From Candidatus Saccharimonadota bacterium (GTDB lineage Bacteria; Patescibacteriota; Saccharimonadia; Saccharimonadales; Saccharimonadaceae): a stretch of 64,000 bases of DNA. This document shows positions 24,912 through 34,147 of this stretch, in pieces. Positions within the stretch are counted from its first letter, which is position 1; each line of letters opens with the position of its first letter. The position numbers and the translations under genes are program-made. A model generated the notes under the pieces. That model saw nothing but the letters and a program-made list of their open reading frames with translations, was not told where the DNA came from and made no database searches. The stretch covers positions 4,728 through 68,727 of the forward strand of contig CAJPUN010000006.1 of NCBI GenBank assembly GCA_905373835.1. The letters run 5' to 3'.

Positions 24912-25254
24912 ATGACAGATAAAGAAATGCCGTGTACAAAGCTAGACGAACTACAAGAAGAGCTGATTACCCTTATGAATGGGGGGCGGTGCTGAGCCTA
25001 GCGCCGCACAACACGAGCATACCCTGCGAAGGAAAGCACAGAAAATGGGGCGTTTTGCCGTCCTATTGTGTGGCATATTCAGAGAAGCAGCACGCGAGGG
25101 ATGTGCGGAGAATCCGAAGATATTGAGCGCGTATTCGGTATTGGTCGATCCAATCGTACCAGCACCAGGAAATATCTATCCACCCAAGGACACTCCCATA
25201 CCACAATCTCCCCATCACGACCCGCGGGATGATGCGATGGATCGCGAACTCTAA
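24912..25254 (+). pseudogene. Small gene frameshifted in a G6 tract
   Basis: TATAAT (24899-24904) lies seven bases before ATG 24912, the leaderless-type layout seen at other genes. The frame encodes MTDKEMPCTKLDELQEEL and stops at TGA 24993, just after a run of six G (24981-24986). If the run had five G, the frame would continue for about 90 residues to TAA 25254 as one protein of about 114 residues, with CGIFREAAREGCAENPKIL and a Pro-rich end. I read this as a real gene with a one-base insertion, an assembly error, or phase variation at the tract. The function is unknown. Confidence 0.5.
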
Positions 25255-25313
25255 GATAACAGTAATATGAGCAACTCCAGTTCCGTGCCCTTCCCAAATA
25301 GCCGCAAACCCGG

Positions 25314-25319
25314 TATAAT
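25314..25319 (+). promoter_or_regulatory. -10 box of secA
   Basis: TATAAT, 60 bases before the secA ATG. The leader contains AGAGAGGAAAGCGAGGG-type purine-rich sequence but no tight Shine-Dalgarno next to the start. Confidence 0.45.
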
Positions 25320-25379
25320 GAGGGGAGTTTTTTGAATTGAATGGCCGCTTAGAGAGGAAAGCGAGGGAAGTTTGACACC

Positions 25380-28010
25380 ATGGCAACAACACAGCAAAAA
25401 GCACTGACGAAGATTTTTGGCGATCCGCAGAAGCGGATCTTGAAGCGTCTGCAAAAGAAGGTAGACCAAATTAACAAGCTTGGGCCCAAATATAAGGCGC
25501 TCTCGGATGAGGAATTAGCCAAGCAAACAGAGGTCCTCAAGCAGCGCCTGCACAAGAAAGGCACGACGCTCGATACCATCCTGCCTGATGCCTTTGCAGT
25601 GGTGCGCGAGATGGCCGACCGGGTGATTGGTGAGCGGCACTATGATGTGCAGCTGATTGGCTCGATGGTGCTGCACGAAGGCAACGTGGCCGAGCTCAAG
25701 ACCGGTGAAGGTAAAACCCTGATGTCCACCCTGGCAGCATACCTCAATGCGCTCGAGGGCAAGGGTGTGCATATCGTGACCGTCAACGACTACTTGGCGC
25801 AGCGTGACGCTGGCTGGATGGGGCAGATCTATAGCGCTCTGGGCATTAGCACTGGTGTGATCATTAACGAAGCGTCCTTCCTCTACGATGGTACGTATAC
25901 CAACGAGAACCATACTGATCCACGCATGCAAAAGCTCCGCCCCTGTACACGACGCGAAGCTTACGAGGCAGACATTACCTATGGGACGAATAACGAGTTT
26001 GGCTTCGATTACCTGCGTGATAATATGGTCAATGAGATTAGCCTGGTGCGCCAGCGCGAGCTCAACTTTGCCATTGTAGACGAGGTGGATTCTATCTTGA
26101 TCGACGAAGCGCGCACCCCACTCATCATTAGTGCGCCTGCGGCTGAGAACCCTGATAGCTACTACCAATTTGCCAAGATTGCTGCCAAGCTTGTGCCAGA
26201 GGACTACCGTCTTGACGAAAAGCACACCAGTGTGGCCCTGACAGATAGTGGTATCGATAAGGTACAGAAACTCCTTGGTATAAAAAATTTGTACACCCCC
26301 GAGTATGTTCGCAGTGTCTACCACATCAACCAAGCGCTGCGTGCCCAGACGCTCTTCCATCGGGACAAAAACTACGTGGTGACCAATGATGGCGAGGTGA
26401 TCATTGTCGATGAGCACACTGGCCGCCTCAAGATCGGCAACCGCTACAACGAGGGCCTCCACCAGGCGATCGAAGCGAAGGAAGGCGTGCCCGTTCAGCA
26501 AGAGAGCATGACGCTGGCAACTATTTCCTTCCAGAATTTCTTCCGCCTATATAAGAAGCTCAGTGGTATGACCGGTACGGCCTTTACTGAGGCAGAGGAG
26601 TTCCAGCAGATCTATAGCCTGGATGTGGTGGTAGTGCCGCCCAACAAGCCGATTACCCGCAAAGACCACCAAGACCTTATCTACAAGACCGAGAAGGCCA
26701 AGCTCAAAGCCGTGGCAGCCGCCATCAAGAAGTACCATGAGCAAGGCCGGCCGGTGCTGGTGGGGTCGGGCTCGATTGCTAAAAATGAGCTGATCGCCCA
26801 GTGGCTCGACAAAGCGGGCATTACATATGAGATCCTCAATGCTAAGAATAATGAGCGTGAGGCCGAGATTGTAGCGCACGCTGGTGAGAAGGGTGCCGTG
26901 ACGCTGGCGACGAACATCGCGGGGCGTGGCACAGACATCAAGCTTGGGCCGGGCGTGAAGGAACTTGGTGGCTTGGTGGTGATCGGCAGCGAGCGGCATG
27001 AGTCGCGCCGGATCGACAACCAGCTGCGTGGCCGTGGTGGCCGCCAGGGCGACCCAGGCGACACCCAATTCTACGTCTCGACCGAAGATGACTTGATGCG
27101 GATCTTCCAGGGTGAGCGCATTGCTGGCCTGATGGAGCGCCTTGGGGTAGAAGAAGATATGGCCATCCAAAACAAAGCGGTCAGCAAGACGCTCGAGGCA
27201 GCGCAAAAGCGGGTCGAAGGCTTTAACTTCGATGCGCGCAAAAATGTTGTTCAATACGACAACGTCATCAACCGCCACCGCAAAGTGGTCTACACTGTGC
27301 GGCGCAAGATCCTCGATGGCGACAACATCAAGCCAGAAATTCAGCGCCTGTTGCGCACTGCAGTCGAGAGTCTCACAGAGGTACCAGCCAAGCAAAACCC
27401 CAAGTTTGCTGAGGAGTTTGGCGCAATATTCCCACTGGACAAAGATGAGATCAAGAAAATCGGCGCCGAAAAGCGCGATCGCGTCCGCACCAAGATGGCA
27501 CTTGATGCGGCGAAAAAATTGTATCAAGACAAAGAAGACGAGCTGGGTAGCGAGCTACTGCGTGGCATCGAGCGCGAGGTGTACTTGCAGGTGCTCGACA
27601 CGCTGTGGATGCAGCACCTAGAGAATATGCAGCACCTGCGTGAAGGAATCCACTGGCGCAGTGTGGGTCAGCGCGACCCGCTGGTGGAGTACCGCGCCGA
27701 ATCGCAAAAGCTGTTCGACAGCCTGCAGGCCAACCTCCGGGCGGAGGTTCTCCATGCGATCTACCAAGTGAGCAAGACCGACGCCATCACTCGCGAGGCA
27801 ACCGACAACGAGCACGACACCGAGCTTACTCGCCTAGCCGAAACCTCGGTGGAGCGCGGCGTAAATGAGATTACGAGTGGGGAAGCGAATCGCGATCACG
27901 ACTTTACCAAAACAAAAGCGGCACCAACTACTGCCGACGTCAACCGCAAACGTAACGCCGCCCGCAAGAAAAAGAAAGCCCAGCGGCAGAATCGCAAAAA
28001 GAACCGCTAG
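25380..28010 (+). CDS. secA: Preprotein translocase ATPase SecA
   Basis: Motor that pushes unfolded preproteins through SecYEG. The 876-residue product has nucleotide-binding domain 1 with Walker A GEGKT (residues 109-113) and the DEVDSILIDEARTPLIIS DEAD-box segment near residues 225-243. The preprotein cross-linking domain follows, then domain 2 with ATNIAGRGTDIKLG and the RIDNQLRGRGGRQGDPGDTQ motif. The helical scaffold comes last. The C-terminal zinc-binding linker found in many bacteria is missing; the protein ends in a very basic tail (NRKRNAARKKKKAQRQNRKK). The next gene starts at the base after the stop, so they share a transcript. Confidence 0.97.
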   Translation: MATTQQKALTKIFGDPQKRILKRLQKKVDQINKLGPKYKALSDEELAKQTEVLKQRLHKKGTTLDTILPDAFAVVREMADRVIGERHYDVQLIGSMVLHEGNVAELKTGEGKTLMSTLAAYLNALEGKGVHIVTVNDYLAQRDAGWMGQIYSALGISTGVIINEASFLYDGTYTNENHTDPRMQKLRPCTRREAYEADITYGTNNEFGFDYLRDNMVNEISLVRQRELNFAIVDEVDSILIDEARTPLIISAPAAENPDSYYQFAKIAAKLVPEDYRLDEKHTSVALTDSGIDKVQKLLGIKNLYTPEYVRSVYHINQALRAQTLFHRDKNYVVTNDGEVIIVDEHTGRLKIGNRYNEGLHQAIEAKEGVPVQQESMTLATISFQNFFRLYKKLSGMTGTAFTEAEEFQQIYSLDVVVVPPNKPITRKDHQDLIYKTEKAKLKAVAAAIKKYHEQGRPVLVGSGSIAKNELIAQWLDKAGITYEILNAKNNEREAEIVAHAGEKGAVTLATNIAGRGTDIKLGPGVKELGGLVVIGSERHESRRIDNQLRGRGGRQGDPGDTQFYVSTEDDLMRIFQGERIAGLMERLGVEEDMAIQNKAVSKTLEAAQKRVEGFNFDARKNVVQYDNVINRHRKVVYTVRRKILDGDNIKPEIQRLLRTAVESLTEVPAKQNPKFAEEFGAIFPLDKDEIKKIGAEKRDRVRTKMALDAAKKLYQDKEDELGSELLRGIEREVYLQVLDTLWMQHLENMQHLREGIHWRSVGQRDPLVEYRAESQKLFDSLQANLRAEVLHAIYQVSKTDAITREATDNEHDTELTRLAETSVERGVNEITSGEANRDHDFTKTKAAPTTADVNRKRNAARKKKKAQRQNRKKNR

Positions 28011-29297
28011 ATGCAACACACAGTAACAGAGGTCAGGCTAAAGAATGGTGCCCGTGGCCTTCTCATCGATGTGCCTGGCGCAACCGTGATGAGCTTCCAG
28101 TTCCAATTCCGGGCGGGCAACCGCTATGTTGCGAGCAAGGACATCTACGAGACAGCGCACATTATGGAACATATGGCCTTTGGTGCCAATGCTCAGTTTG
28201 CGAGCGAGCACGAGTATGAGGCAGAGTTTATCAAAAACGGTGCCTACCACAATGCCTGGACGAGCGACCTGTCTATGGTATATGTGGCGGACTGTGCGGA
28301 CTTTGAGTGGGAGCGTATTTTGCAGTTGCAGCAGGTGGCCATCACCCAGCCAAAGTTCAACCAGACGGAGCTTGAAGCCGAGAAGGGTAATGTGCGCAGT
28401 GAGCTTGTCGGCTATCTTAATAATCATAACCGAGTGCTGTGGCCCAAGATCCAGCAGCTACTAGGGAATGACATCTATATCTTCCACCAGCGCGTGCGTA
28501 CCATTGCCCATGTGCAGCTGAGCGATATTCAGGAGCACTACCGACGTACCCACACTAGCGACAACCTTCGCTTTGTCATTGCTGGCAAAATGGCGGGGCG
28601 CAAGGCGCAGATCAAGCGCATGCTCGAGAGCTGGCAACTGCCGCGTGGTGAGCGCTTTGCGGTGCCGCACGACGAACTTCATAGTGGTAAGCCTACCCTC
28701 ATCCGTCGCAAAGAGGCCAGCAACCTCACCTTTGGCTGGTCGATGGAGATCCCGCGCGAGCTCAGCGACAAAGAAGACGCCGCACTCGACTGCCTCAACC
28801 ATATTCTCACTGGCACCATGCATTCGCGCATCTTTGGTAAGGCGCGTAAGCAGGGCATGGCCTATGGGATGTTTAGTGATGGCTCGGTGGGTAAATATGA
28901 GAGCAGCTGGGACTTTGGTGGCGAGGTAGAGTGCGATAAGGCAGAGCGGCTCTTTAGCCTGATTGTCAGTGAGCTCCAAGCGGTGCTGCGTGGTGAAATT
29001 ACCGAGGCCGAGCTGGAGGCAGCCAAATCCTATGGCCTGGGGCGCTACCAGATGGGGGCGCAAACAGTAGCACAAATTAGTGGATTCTACACTGGCCGCT
29101 TCTTCTGGGATGGCTATGTGAAGGACTATGCCAAGGTGCCACAAGAGATCAAAGGCACAACCCTCGAGCAAATGAACGCTGTAGCACGTGAATTCATCGC
29201 TGCCAACACCTGGGCACTCGCTGGTGTGAGCAGCGGCGAGCGCAGCGACATCGTGCGGCTGGGAGAGCAGCTGGAAGGGCTGTTTACACAGGGGTAG
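28011..29297 (+). CDS. M16 family zinc peptidase (insulinase/processing-peptidase type)
   Basis: The 428-residue product is one M16 pair of domains, the size of mitochondrial processing peptidase subunits. The inverted zinc motif HIMEH (His50, Glu53, His54) is followed by Glu131, 77 residues on, in ELEAEKGNVRSEL: the complete HxxEH...E active site. The second half, with NHILTGTMHSRIFGKARKQG, matches the inactive M16 domain. No signal peptide is seen, so it is likely cytoplasmic. It begins directly after the secA stop, linking it to protein export, perhaps for degrading released signal peptides or other peptides; that role is an inference. Confidence 0.9.
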   Translation: MQHTVTEVRLKNGARGLLIDVPGATVMSFQFQFRAGNRYVASKDIYETAHIMEHMAFGANAQFASEHEYEAEFIKNGAYHNAWTSDLSMVYVADCADFEWERILQLQQVAITQPKFNQTELEAEKGNVRSELVGYLNNHNRVLWPKIQQLLGNDIYIFHQRVRTIAHVQLSDIQEHYRRTHTSDNLRFVIAGKMAGRKAQIKRMLESWQLPRGERFAVPHDELHSGKPTLIRRKEASNLTFGWSMEIPRELSDKEDAALDCLNHILTGTMHSRIFGKARKQGMAYGMFSDGSVGKYESSWDFGGEVECDKAERLFSLIVSELQAVLRGEITEAELEAAKSYGLGRYQMGAQTVAQISGFYTGRFFWDGYVKDYAKVPQEIKGTTLEQMNAVAREFIAANTWALAGVSSGERSDIVRLGEQLEGLFTQG

Positions 29298-29380
29298 AAG
29301 CACCTCAGCTTAGTATAGTTACCTCCCTTTGTATTATAAGAGTCGAAGTTTTTGTGGCGATGCTTGGCCTATCTGCTTAT

Positions 29381-29404
29381 ATAATTTGATCAAATTATTT
29401 TTTT
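29381..29404 (+). terminator. Palindrome plus T tract after the secA operon
   Basis: Perfect 18-base palindrome (29381-29398, ATAATTTGATCAAATTAT) running into a T tract. As a loopless, AT-only stem it is a weak intrinsic terminator or an operator. Confidence 0.4.
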
Positions 29405-29490
29405 ACTATTTTTTAGTGAAGGCAAGGAGAGGTACTTGCATTCATTGGATTTTGTCGTATTATTGAAGTAATAGCATAGGAGAACAATAT

Positions 29491-29763
29491 ATGAGTGACG
29501 TCAATCCAACCAACAGTAAAAGTTACCGTCCTGGGGACGAACGAAAAGGTTACAACGACCTTGTCACGATTGTCCTCACAAAACGGGAATGCTCCGACTT
29601 ATTGACAGCCATGAATGAGCTCACCGCAGGCCCGTATGCACCTTCTAAGGAAGAATGGCAATGGATGGAGGATGTCATGGGTATGCCTACACGCGAAAGT
29701 TTGATGGCACTATTCGATAAGGTTGATGATTTCCAAGAGGGCGACCTTAGGTCGTCCAAGTAG
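29491..29763 (+). CDS. Small hypothetical protein (90 residues)
   Basis: A soluble, acidic 90-residue protein. AGGAGAAC precedes the ATG at good spacing, which supports the start. The sequence is helical, with ECSDLLTAMNELTAGPYAPS and DVMGMPTRESLMALFDKVDD as the most distinctive parts; no cysteine pair, membrane helix or repeat is seen. I do not recognise a family. It sits in a more AT-rich, lower-density stretch than its surroundings, next to the doubtful frame at 29894, so the two may be recent arrivals. Confidence 0.6.
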   Translation: MSDVNPTNSKSYRPGDERKGYNDLVTIVLTKRECSDLLTAMNELTAGPYAPSKEEWQWMEDVMGMPTRESLMALFDKVDDFQEGDLRSSK

Positions 29764-29893
29764 CAGTCCGAAATACTTGACTTTTGAATCACAGTGACAA
29801 TGCATACCTGCGTCGTGCTCAAGTGACTCCTCGTCAGAGTACGAACGATTAGGTTAGTTGCATTTGTCTCGCGTTCCGACGTTAGGTGAGTTT

Positions 29894-30148
29894 ATGAGCA
29901 CCGAAGCTCAGATGGACATCGATCAGTATGGTTTCGATCCAGATGATATGCCCGATTGCTTTCTCCCCGATAACTTTGACGAAGTGTTTCAGCGTATTGG
30001 CATACATGGCACAAGACCGCACCACACTGGTTGCTTAGTCTATTTTTTCTGCCTACTATATAGCCGACCAAGCGGTCGGCTATATGTGTTGGTCTTGCAC
30101 GTGCGCTCTTTAAGCTGCGCGGTACACTGCCATCTTCGTGTTGAGTAG
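29894..30148 (+). CDS. Doubtful small open frame reading through a hairpin
   Basis: ATG 29894 follows AGGTGAG. The first 45 residues are protein-like and acidic (MSTEAQMDIDQYGFDPDDM and on), but the second half is Cys/Leu-rich, runs through the inverted repeat at 30058-30085, and overlaps the end of the convergent gene by about 40 bases. The likely reading is a truncated or frameshifted gene whose true end was lost. No family is recognised. Confidence 0.35.
   Translation: MSTEAQMDIDQYGFDPDDMPDCFLPDNFDEVFQRIGIHGTRPHHTGCLVYFFCLLYSRPSGRLYVLVLHVRSLSCAVHCHLRVE
30058..30085. repeat. 12-bp inverted repeat between convergent genes
   Basis: Perfect stem ATATAGCCGACC / GGTCGGCTATAT with AAGC loop. 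No T tract on either strand, yet the position just past the minus-strand stop suggests a transcription end structure. Confidence 0.5.
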
Positions 30149-31069
30149 TTTGTTCATCTCGGTGAGGCTACCATCCTTCTCGTGGAGGACGCCGTCGTCG
30201 ATGACGTATGTCTCGGCTTTGCTATCTCTGTTGTCGGGCATTTTGGGCGCAGTGTTTTGCCCGCTGTACTTGCTGCGGCTCGTTAGGTCGCTGTGAGTGC
30301 GGTAGTATTGAGCGGCTTTGAGACGGTGGTCTTTGACCTTTTGGTAATACGTAACGTATTCGGTGCCAAGCTTGCGTGCATTGTCATTTTCGCTGATGTT
30401 TTGCATTTTTTTGGCTTGCTCGATGCACGAGCCATAGGTCTTGCTTGCTTCCTTTTCGATCTCGCTATCGGTTAGTGCAGGAGCGCTCGTAAGCGCTGCA
30501 CTGCCGCCCTTGCGGAAGTCAAAGTTCAGAATTTGGCGGTTCAGCGTGCTGGTATCGGCGCACTCTTTGATAAAGGTGGCGACGGTGGAGTAGTAGCTAG
30601 GCAGCTTGCCCAGTGCAGTAACGGCTTCGTCCGTCTCGTGCTTGTACTGCTCGTATGCACGCTTGATGTCTTCGTCGTGCACGGCGCGTGAGCTACCAAG
30701 CTTGCTTATGAGTTCTTTGCGGTTGTCTGCAAATGCCTTGGTATCGATCGTCTCGCCACGAGAGAGTGGCTGCAGCAAGCGATCCTCGGTGCGGCTATGG
30801 CTGCGGATGAGCGCCTGGGCGTCTTGCAAGTCTTTGCGGCTTGGTGGTGCCGACTGAATGGCCACAACGATGATAATGATGATGACTAGCACAATGCCCA
30901 CCGCGCCAGCAATCAGGCCATACAGCAGTTTCTTATTTGCCAGCAGTTTATTGCCCGCAAACTGAGGTGGCTGCGGTGTATTGCCAGGCTGTGATGTGTT
31001 CGTATTCATGGTGTTCGTTGGCGAGATCATAGCTGGTTGGTTATGGCTAGGAGTGGGCTGAGTGTCCAT
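30110..31069 (-). CDS. Single-pass membrane protein of unknown function
   Basis: A 319-residue protein. The first 45 residues are Pro/Thr/Asn/Gln-rich and should be cytoplasmic. A very hydrophobic helix follows (LIAGAVGIVLVIIIIIVVAI, about residues 51-70). The outer 250 residues are helical and charged, with one pair of cysteines (KECADTST near residue 168 and YGSCIEQAKK near residue 212) that may form a disulfide. No known domain is seen. AAAGGA lies 11 bases before the ATG, and an extended -10 lies about 55 bases upstream. Similar one-helix surface proteins occur at 7866 and 52392. Confidence 0.7.
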   Translation of the reverse strand: MDTQPTPSHNQPAMISPTNTMNTNTSQPGNTPQPPQFAGNKLLANKKLLYGLIAGAVGIVLVIIIIIVVAIQSAPPSRKDLQDAQALIRSHSRTEDRLLQPLSRGETIDTKAFADNRKELISKLGSSRAVHDEDIKRAYEQYKHETDEAVTALGKLPSYYSTVATFIKECADTSTLNRQILNFDFRKGGSAALTSAPALTDSEIEKEASKTYGSCIEQAKKMQNISENDNARKLGTEYVTYYQKVKDHRLKAAQYYRTHSDLTSRSKYSGQNTAPKMPDNRDSKAETYVIDDGVLHEKDGSLTEMNKLLNTKMAVYRAA

Positions 31070-31122
31070 TGCTTGTGTCCTTTATCTTCGTTGTTGATGC
31101 TAAAATTAACTATAGACTATAT

Positions 31123-31131
31123 ATTATAGCA
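31123..31131 (-). promoter_or_regulatory. Extended -10 promoter of the minus-strand membrane protein
   Basis: On the minus strand TGC-TATAAT. The rest of the 302-base divergent gap, up to the murD promoter at 31357, shows no gene. Confidence 0.55.
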
Positions 31132-31356
31132 ATAGTTGCAGTGAGCGCAAATTGAGGAAGAGGGAGCTGTTGCGGCGCATTGTGTTTGGTGGTATGCCAA
31201 TGTGATCTCTATATAAGAAATACACAAAAAATCAACAAGACCGCTACAGAAGTGGAGTCACCGTCCATCGATGGGAATGACGAGGGAGTACCAAGAACAA
31301 GGGCAGTATGATACACTCTCTGACCTCTGTATATTCTGTGTTTTGGGTGCTGTGTA

Positions 31357-31365
31357 TGCTATAAT
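31357..31365 (+). promoter_or_regulatory. Extended -10 of murD, six bases before the start codon
   Basis: TGC-TATAAT (TATAAT 31360-31365), then GGCGGT, then ATG. This predicts a leaderless murD mRNA. Confidence 0.65.
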
Positions 31366-31371
31366 GGCGGT

Positions 31372-32718
31372 ATGAAAGTTGCGATTGCTGGGTACGACGT
31401 TGAGGGTCGTGCAACGTATGATTATGCGCGGCAGGTGTGGCCTGCGGCGGAGATTGTGATAGCCGATGAGCGGCGCATTACTGATGTGCCGCCTGGGGTG
31501 GTAGATGTATTGACGGGCCCAGATGCCTTTGCTCAGCTGGGCGATGCCGATATCGTCATGCGTACCCCTGGGCTGGCGCCGTGGCGGATCGAGACAGACG
31601 GCACAGTGTGGTCGGCTACAAATGAGTTCTTCGCACGCTGCCCCGCGCCGATCATTGGCGTGACAGGCACAAAGGGCAAGGGTACAACGGTGAGCCTCAT
31701 CGCTGCTATGCTGCAGGCCCTTGGTCGCACTGTCCATGTGGTGGGCAATATTGGCCGGCCAGCTCTGGCGCAGCTGGGGCAGATTGGCCCGGATGATGTG
31801 GTGGTGTATGAGCTGAGTAGCTTCCAATTGTGGGATGCCGAGCGTTCACCGCAGATCGCGGTGGTGCTGATGATTGAGCCCGATCACCTCGATAAGCACG
31901 TTAATTTTGCTGAGTATGTCGATGCTAAGGCTAATATTCGGCGGCACCAGCGGCCAGGCGATGTGTGTATTTATCATCCGAGCAATCCATATGCCGCGCA
32001 GATTGCTGAGTCGCTTGACACGGACGTTGCGCGTGGCAGCCTGGGTACGCCACCACCGGCGTATCGCTATGGCACACCAGACGATGGCATGGTGTATGTG
32101 AAAGATGGTGCCTTTTGGCAGGGTGAGCGGCGGCTTTGCGCAACGGATCGCCTGCAACTGCCGGGTGCTCACAATATTGAGAATGCCTGTGCCGCGCTGA
32201 GCGCAGTGCTGGCCTTCGATCCACAGGCTGTGCCGCAGCGCCTAGCGGAGGGGTTGGCGAGCTTTACTGGTTTGCCGCATCGCTTGGCCTTCGTGGCAGA
32301 GCAGGATGAGGTACGGTATTATGACGACAGTATTGCTACCACACCGGGCAGTGCCATTGCAGCGCTGCGTGCCTTTGCAGAGCCCAAAGTGCTCATCGTT
32401 GGTGGGGCAGACAAAGGTGGTGATTACGAGCCATTGGCACAAGAGGTGTATGATCAGGGTGAGTCTGTCCGCGCTATCATTACTATGGGAGCAAATGCTT
32501 CGGCGATTGCAGCGGTATTACAAAACTATGATGTTGCTGCACCTATCACAACACTTGGTAGTGTACCTATGACAGAGGTCGTGGATACCGCTAAGCAGCA
32601 GGCTAAGCCTGGTGATGTCGTCATCCTAAGCCCCGCTGCCGCGAGCTTTGACCAATACCGTAGCTATGCCGACCGTGGTGAGCAATTTATTGCAGCGGTG
32701 CAGGGCAGTGAAGCATAA
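31372..32718 (+). CDS. murD: UDP-N-acetylmuramoyl-L-alanine--D-glutamate ligase
   Basis: Cytoplasmic ATP-dependent ligase adding D-Glu to the peptidoglycan precursor. The 448-residue product has the N-terminal UDP-binding domain, the central ATPase domain with the Mur P-loop IGVTGTKGKGTTVSLIAAML (about residues 95-114), a DHLDKH segment near residue 171, and ENACAALSAVLAF and DDSIATTPGSAIAALRAF in the C-terminal domain. The latter, with GGADKGGDYEPLA, is typical of MurD. It stands alone, far from a dcw cluster. The transcript should begin at the ATG because the -10 box ends six bases before it. Confidence 0.95.
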   Translation: MKVAIAGYDVEGRATYDYARQVWPAAEIVIADERRITDVPPGVVDVLTGPDAFAQLGDADIVMRTPGLAPWRIETDGTVWSATNEFFARCPAPIIGVTGTKGKGTTVSLIAAMLQALGRTVHVVGNIGRPALAQLGQIGPDDVVVYELSSFQLWDAERSPQIAVVLMIEPDHLDKHVNFAEYVDAKANIRRHQRPGDVCIYHPSNPYAAQIAESLDTDVARGSLGTPPPAYRYGTPDDGMVYVKDGAFWQGERRLCATDRLQLPGAHNIENACAALSAVLAFDPQAVPQRLAEGLASFTGLPHRLAFVAEQDEVRYYDDSIATTPGSAIAALRAFAEPKVLIVGGADKGGDYEPLAQEVYDQGESVRAIITMGANASAIAAVLQNYDVAAPITTLGSVPMTEVVDTAKQQAKPGDVVILSPAAASFDQYRSYADRGEQFIAAVQGSEA

Positions 32719-32946
32719 GCCGCTTCATCCTCGTGCTTTCCATGACCAATCGGTATAAGGGTAAATATCTCTCCAGTATGTTCATTTCTTGCATAGGAAT
32801 CGTTCGTAGCTATGATGAGCAGTTTCCGTTTTGAATGAAATAATGGAACTGGCGAAGTAGAGTGCTATTTTGCGATTGAGCAGAATATACTATAATAGAT
32901 TACGAACAATTGTATAAGCAATACAAGATAAGGAATCGATAATCTA

Positions 32947-33909
32947 ATGGATCAGCAACCGCACACCAACTCACCGCAGCCCGCAGCTGCGCCGCAGTAT
33001 AGTAAGGGGCAGCTCGCCGTGGCCCGCGCCAATATGCCCAGTGATAACACTGTGCTGGCAGTCACCTTTATTAGCTTCTTTTTTATGACGTCACTCTACT
33101 TTATTGTCACAACATTGATAAATTACGGAAGAGATAAGCCTACCTATGTAGAGACTGATACACTTCCGCTGTGGCTTCATTTGATCATGGATCTATTTAG
33201 CGGCGCTCTTCTCTTTGGTATTATTCTCCTTATTGGGATGTTTTTCATCCGGATGGAGCGGCAGAAGATGCTGGGCAATGCTATGCAAGTAGAGTATAGT
33301 GATTATGCTTGGCTGCGTGACTGGGCCAACGTCACAGCGGCCGACCTTGGTTTGCCACGGGTAGAGATCTTCGTCACGCAAAACCCGGTCATCAATGCTT
33401 ATGCCTTTGGCTTTATGAATCCATACTGTATTGTGCTGCACTCTGGCTCGATTCGCTATCTCACGCCCGATGAACTTAAGGCAATCGTTATTCATGAGAT
33501 GGGGCATATTAAGTACAAGCACACTGTAGCTATGCTGTATCTGCAGCCGTTCTTGGCACTGCCGTTTGTTTCCTCGGTGTCTGGCTGGCTAGCGGGCTTC
33601 TGGCAGCGCCGTACTGAGTATACGGCCGACCGCTTGGCGCTTACCTATACCGAAGATCCAGAGCTTGTCAAGAATGCGCTCGTCAAGGTGCACGTTGGCC
33701 CTGATGTGGCGGAGGGCATGAACGAGACTGCTCGCCAGTGGCAGCGCTATACCGCTAACCGGCCAATGAACCGCTTTGCCCAGACCTTGAGCGACCACCC
33801 ATACCTCGTGCGCCGGCTTGATCACATTGATGAGATGACCGCCAAGCTCCTCGCACCCCAAGCACCAGCTGCACCAACTCAGCCCACAACGCCAGTCCAA
33901 CCGCAGTAA
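32947..33909 (+). CDS. HtpX-like M48 membrane zinc metalloprotease
   Basis: Membrane protease related to HtpX, which degrades misfolded membrane proteins. The 320-residue product has two N-terminal membrane helices (about residues 34-60 and 76-100). The zinc site HEMGH starts at residue 183 (IVIHEMGHIKYKHTVAML), and the third ligand lies in RRTEYTADRLAL near residue 223. One or two weak helices lie between them. The C-terminus is Pro/Ala/Thr/Gln-rich, like the first 20 residues. TATAAT at 32891 is about 50 bases upstream and AAGGAA precedes the ATG. A terminator follows. Confidence 0.88.
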   Translation: MDQQPHTNSPQPAAAPQYSKGQLAVARANMPSDNTVLAVTFISFFFMTSLYFIVTTLINYGRDKPTYVETDTLPLWLHLIMDLFSGALLFGIILLIGMFFIRMERQKMLGNAMQVEYSDYAWLRDWANVTAADLGLPRVEIFVTQNPVINAYAFGFMNPYCIVLHSGSIRYLTPDELKAIVIHEMGHIKYKHTVAMLYLQPFLALPFVSSVSGWLAGFWQRRTEYTADRLALTYTEDPELVKNALVKVHVGPDVAEGMNETARQWQRYTANRPMNRFAQTLSDHPYLVRRLDHIDEMTAKLLAPQAPAAPTQPTTPVQPQ

Positions 33910-33944
33910 GGGGAAGCCGCGAAGCGACACAATGCTGTTTATAT

Positions 33945-33985
33945 GAGACGCCACTATCCATGCGATGGTGGCTTCTCAGTTTTGC
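33945..33985 (+). terminator. Terminator after the HtpX-like gene
   Basis: Stem GAGA-C-GCCACTATC / GATGGTGGC-T-TCTC (33945-33958 with 33964-33977), followed by a short T-run (AGTTTTGC). Confidence 0.65.
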
Positions 33986-34135
33986 TTGGTGTATTGCGAT
34001 AGTGTAATAGCAGCGAGACTCCACACTTTACTGAAACAAAGGTAACGGAGCGAGCAGACGCATAGCAATACGCTGTGATATGTGTGGCCAGCAATGCTTT
34101 GTGCCGTATAGTAGAGCCAGCACTCCAGAGTGCGG

Positions 34136-34141
34136 TATAAT
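34136..34141 (+). promoter_or_regulatory. -10 box of prfB, six bases before the start codon
   Basis: TATAAT, then ATACCT, then ATG 34148. The longer frame beginning with GTG 34130 would start inside the promoter and is therefore unlikely. Confidence 0.6.
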
Positions 34142-34147
34142 ATACCT

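Noticed and set aside
34130..34147. Upstream GTG start for prfB
   Set aside because: It would begin inside the promoter region and before the -10 box; ATG 34148 fits the leaderless pattern.
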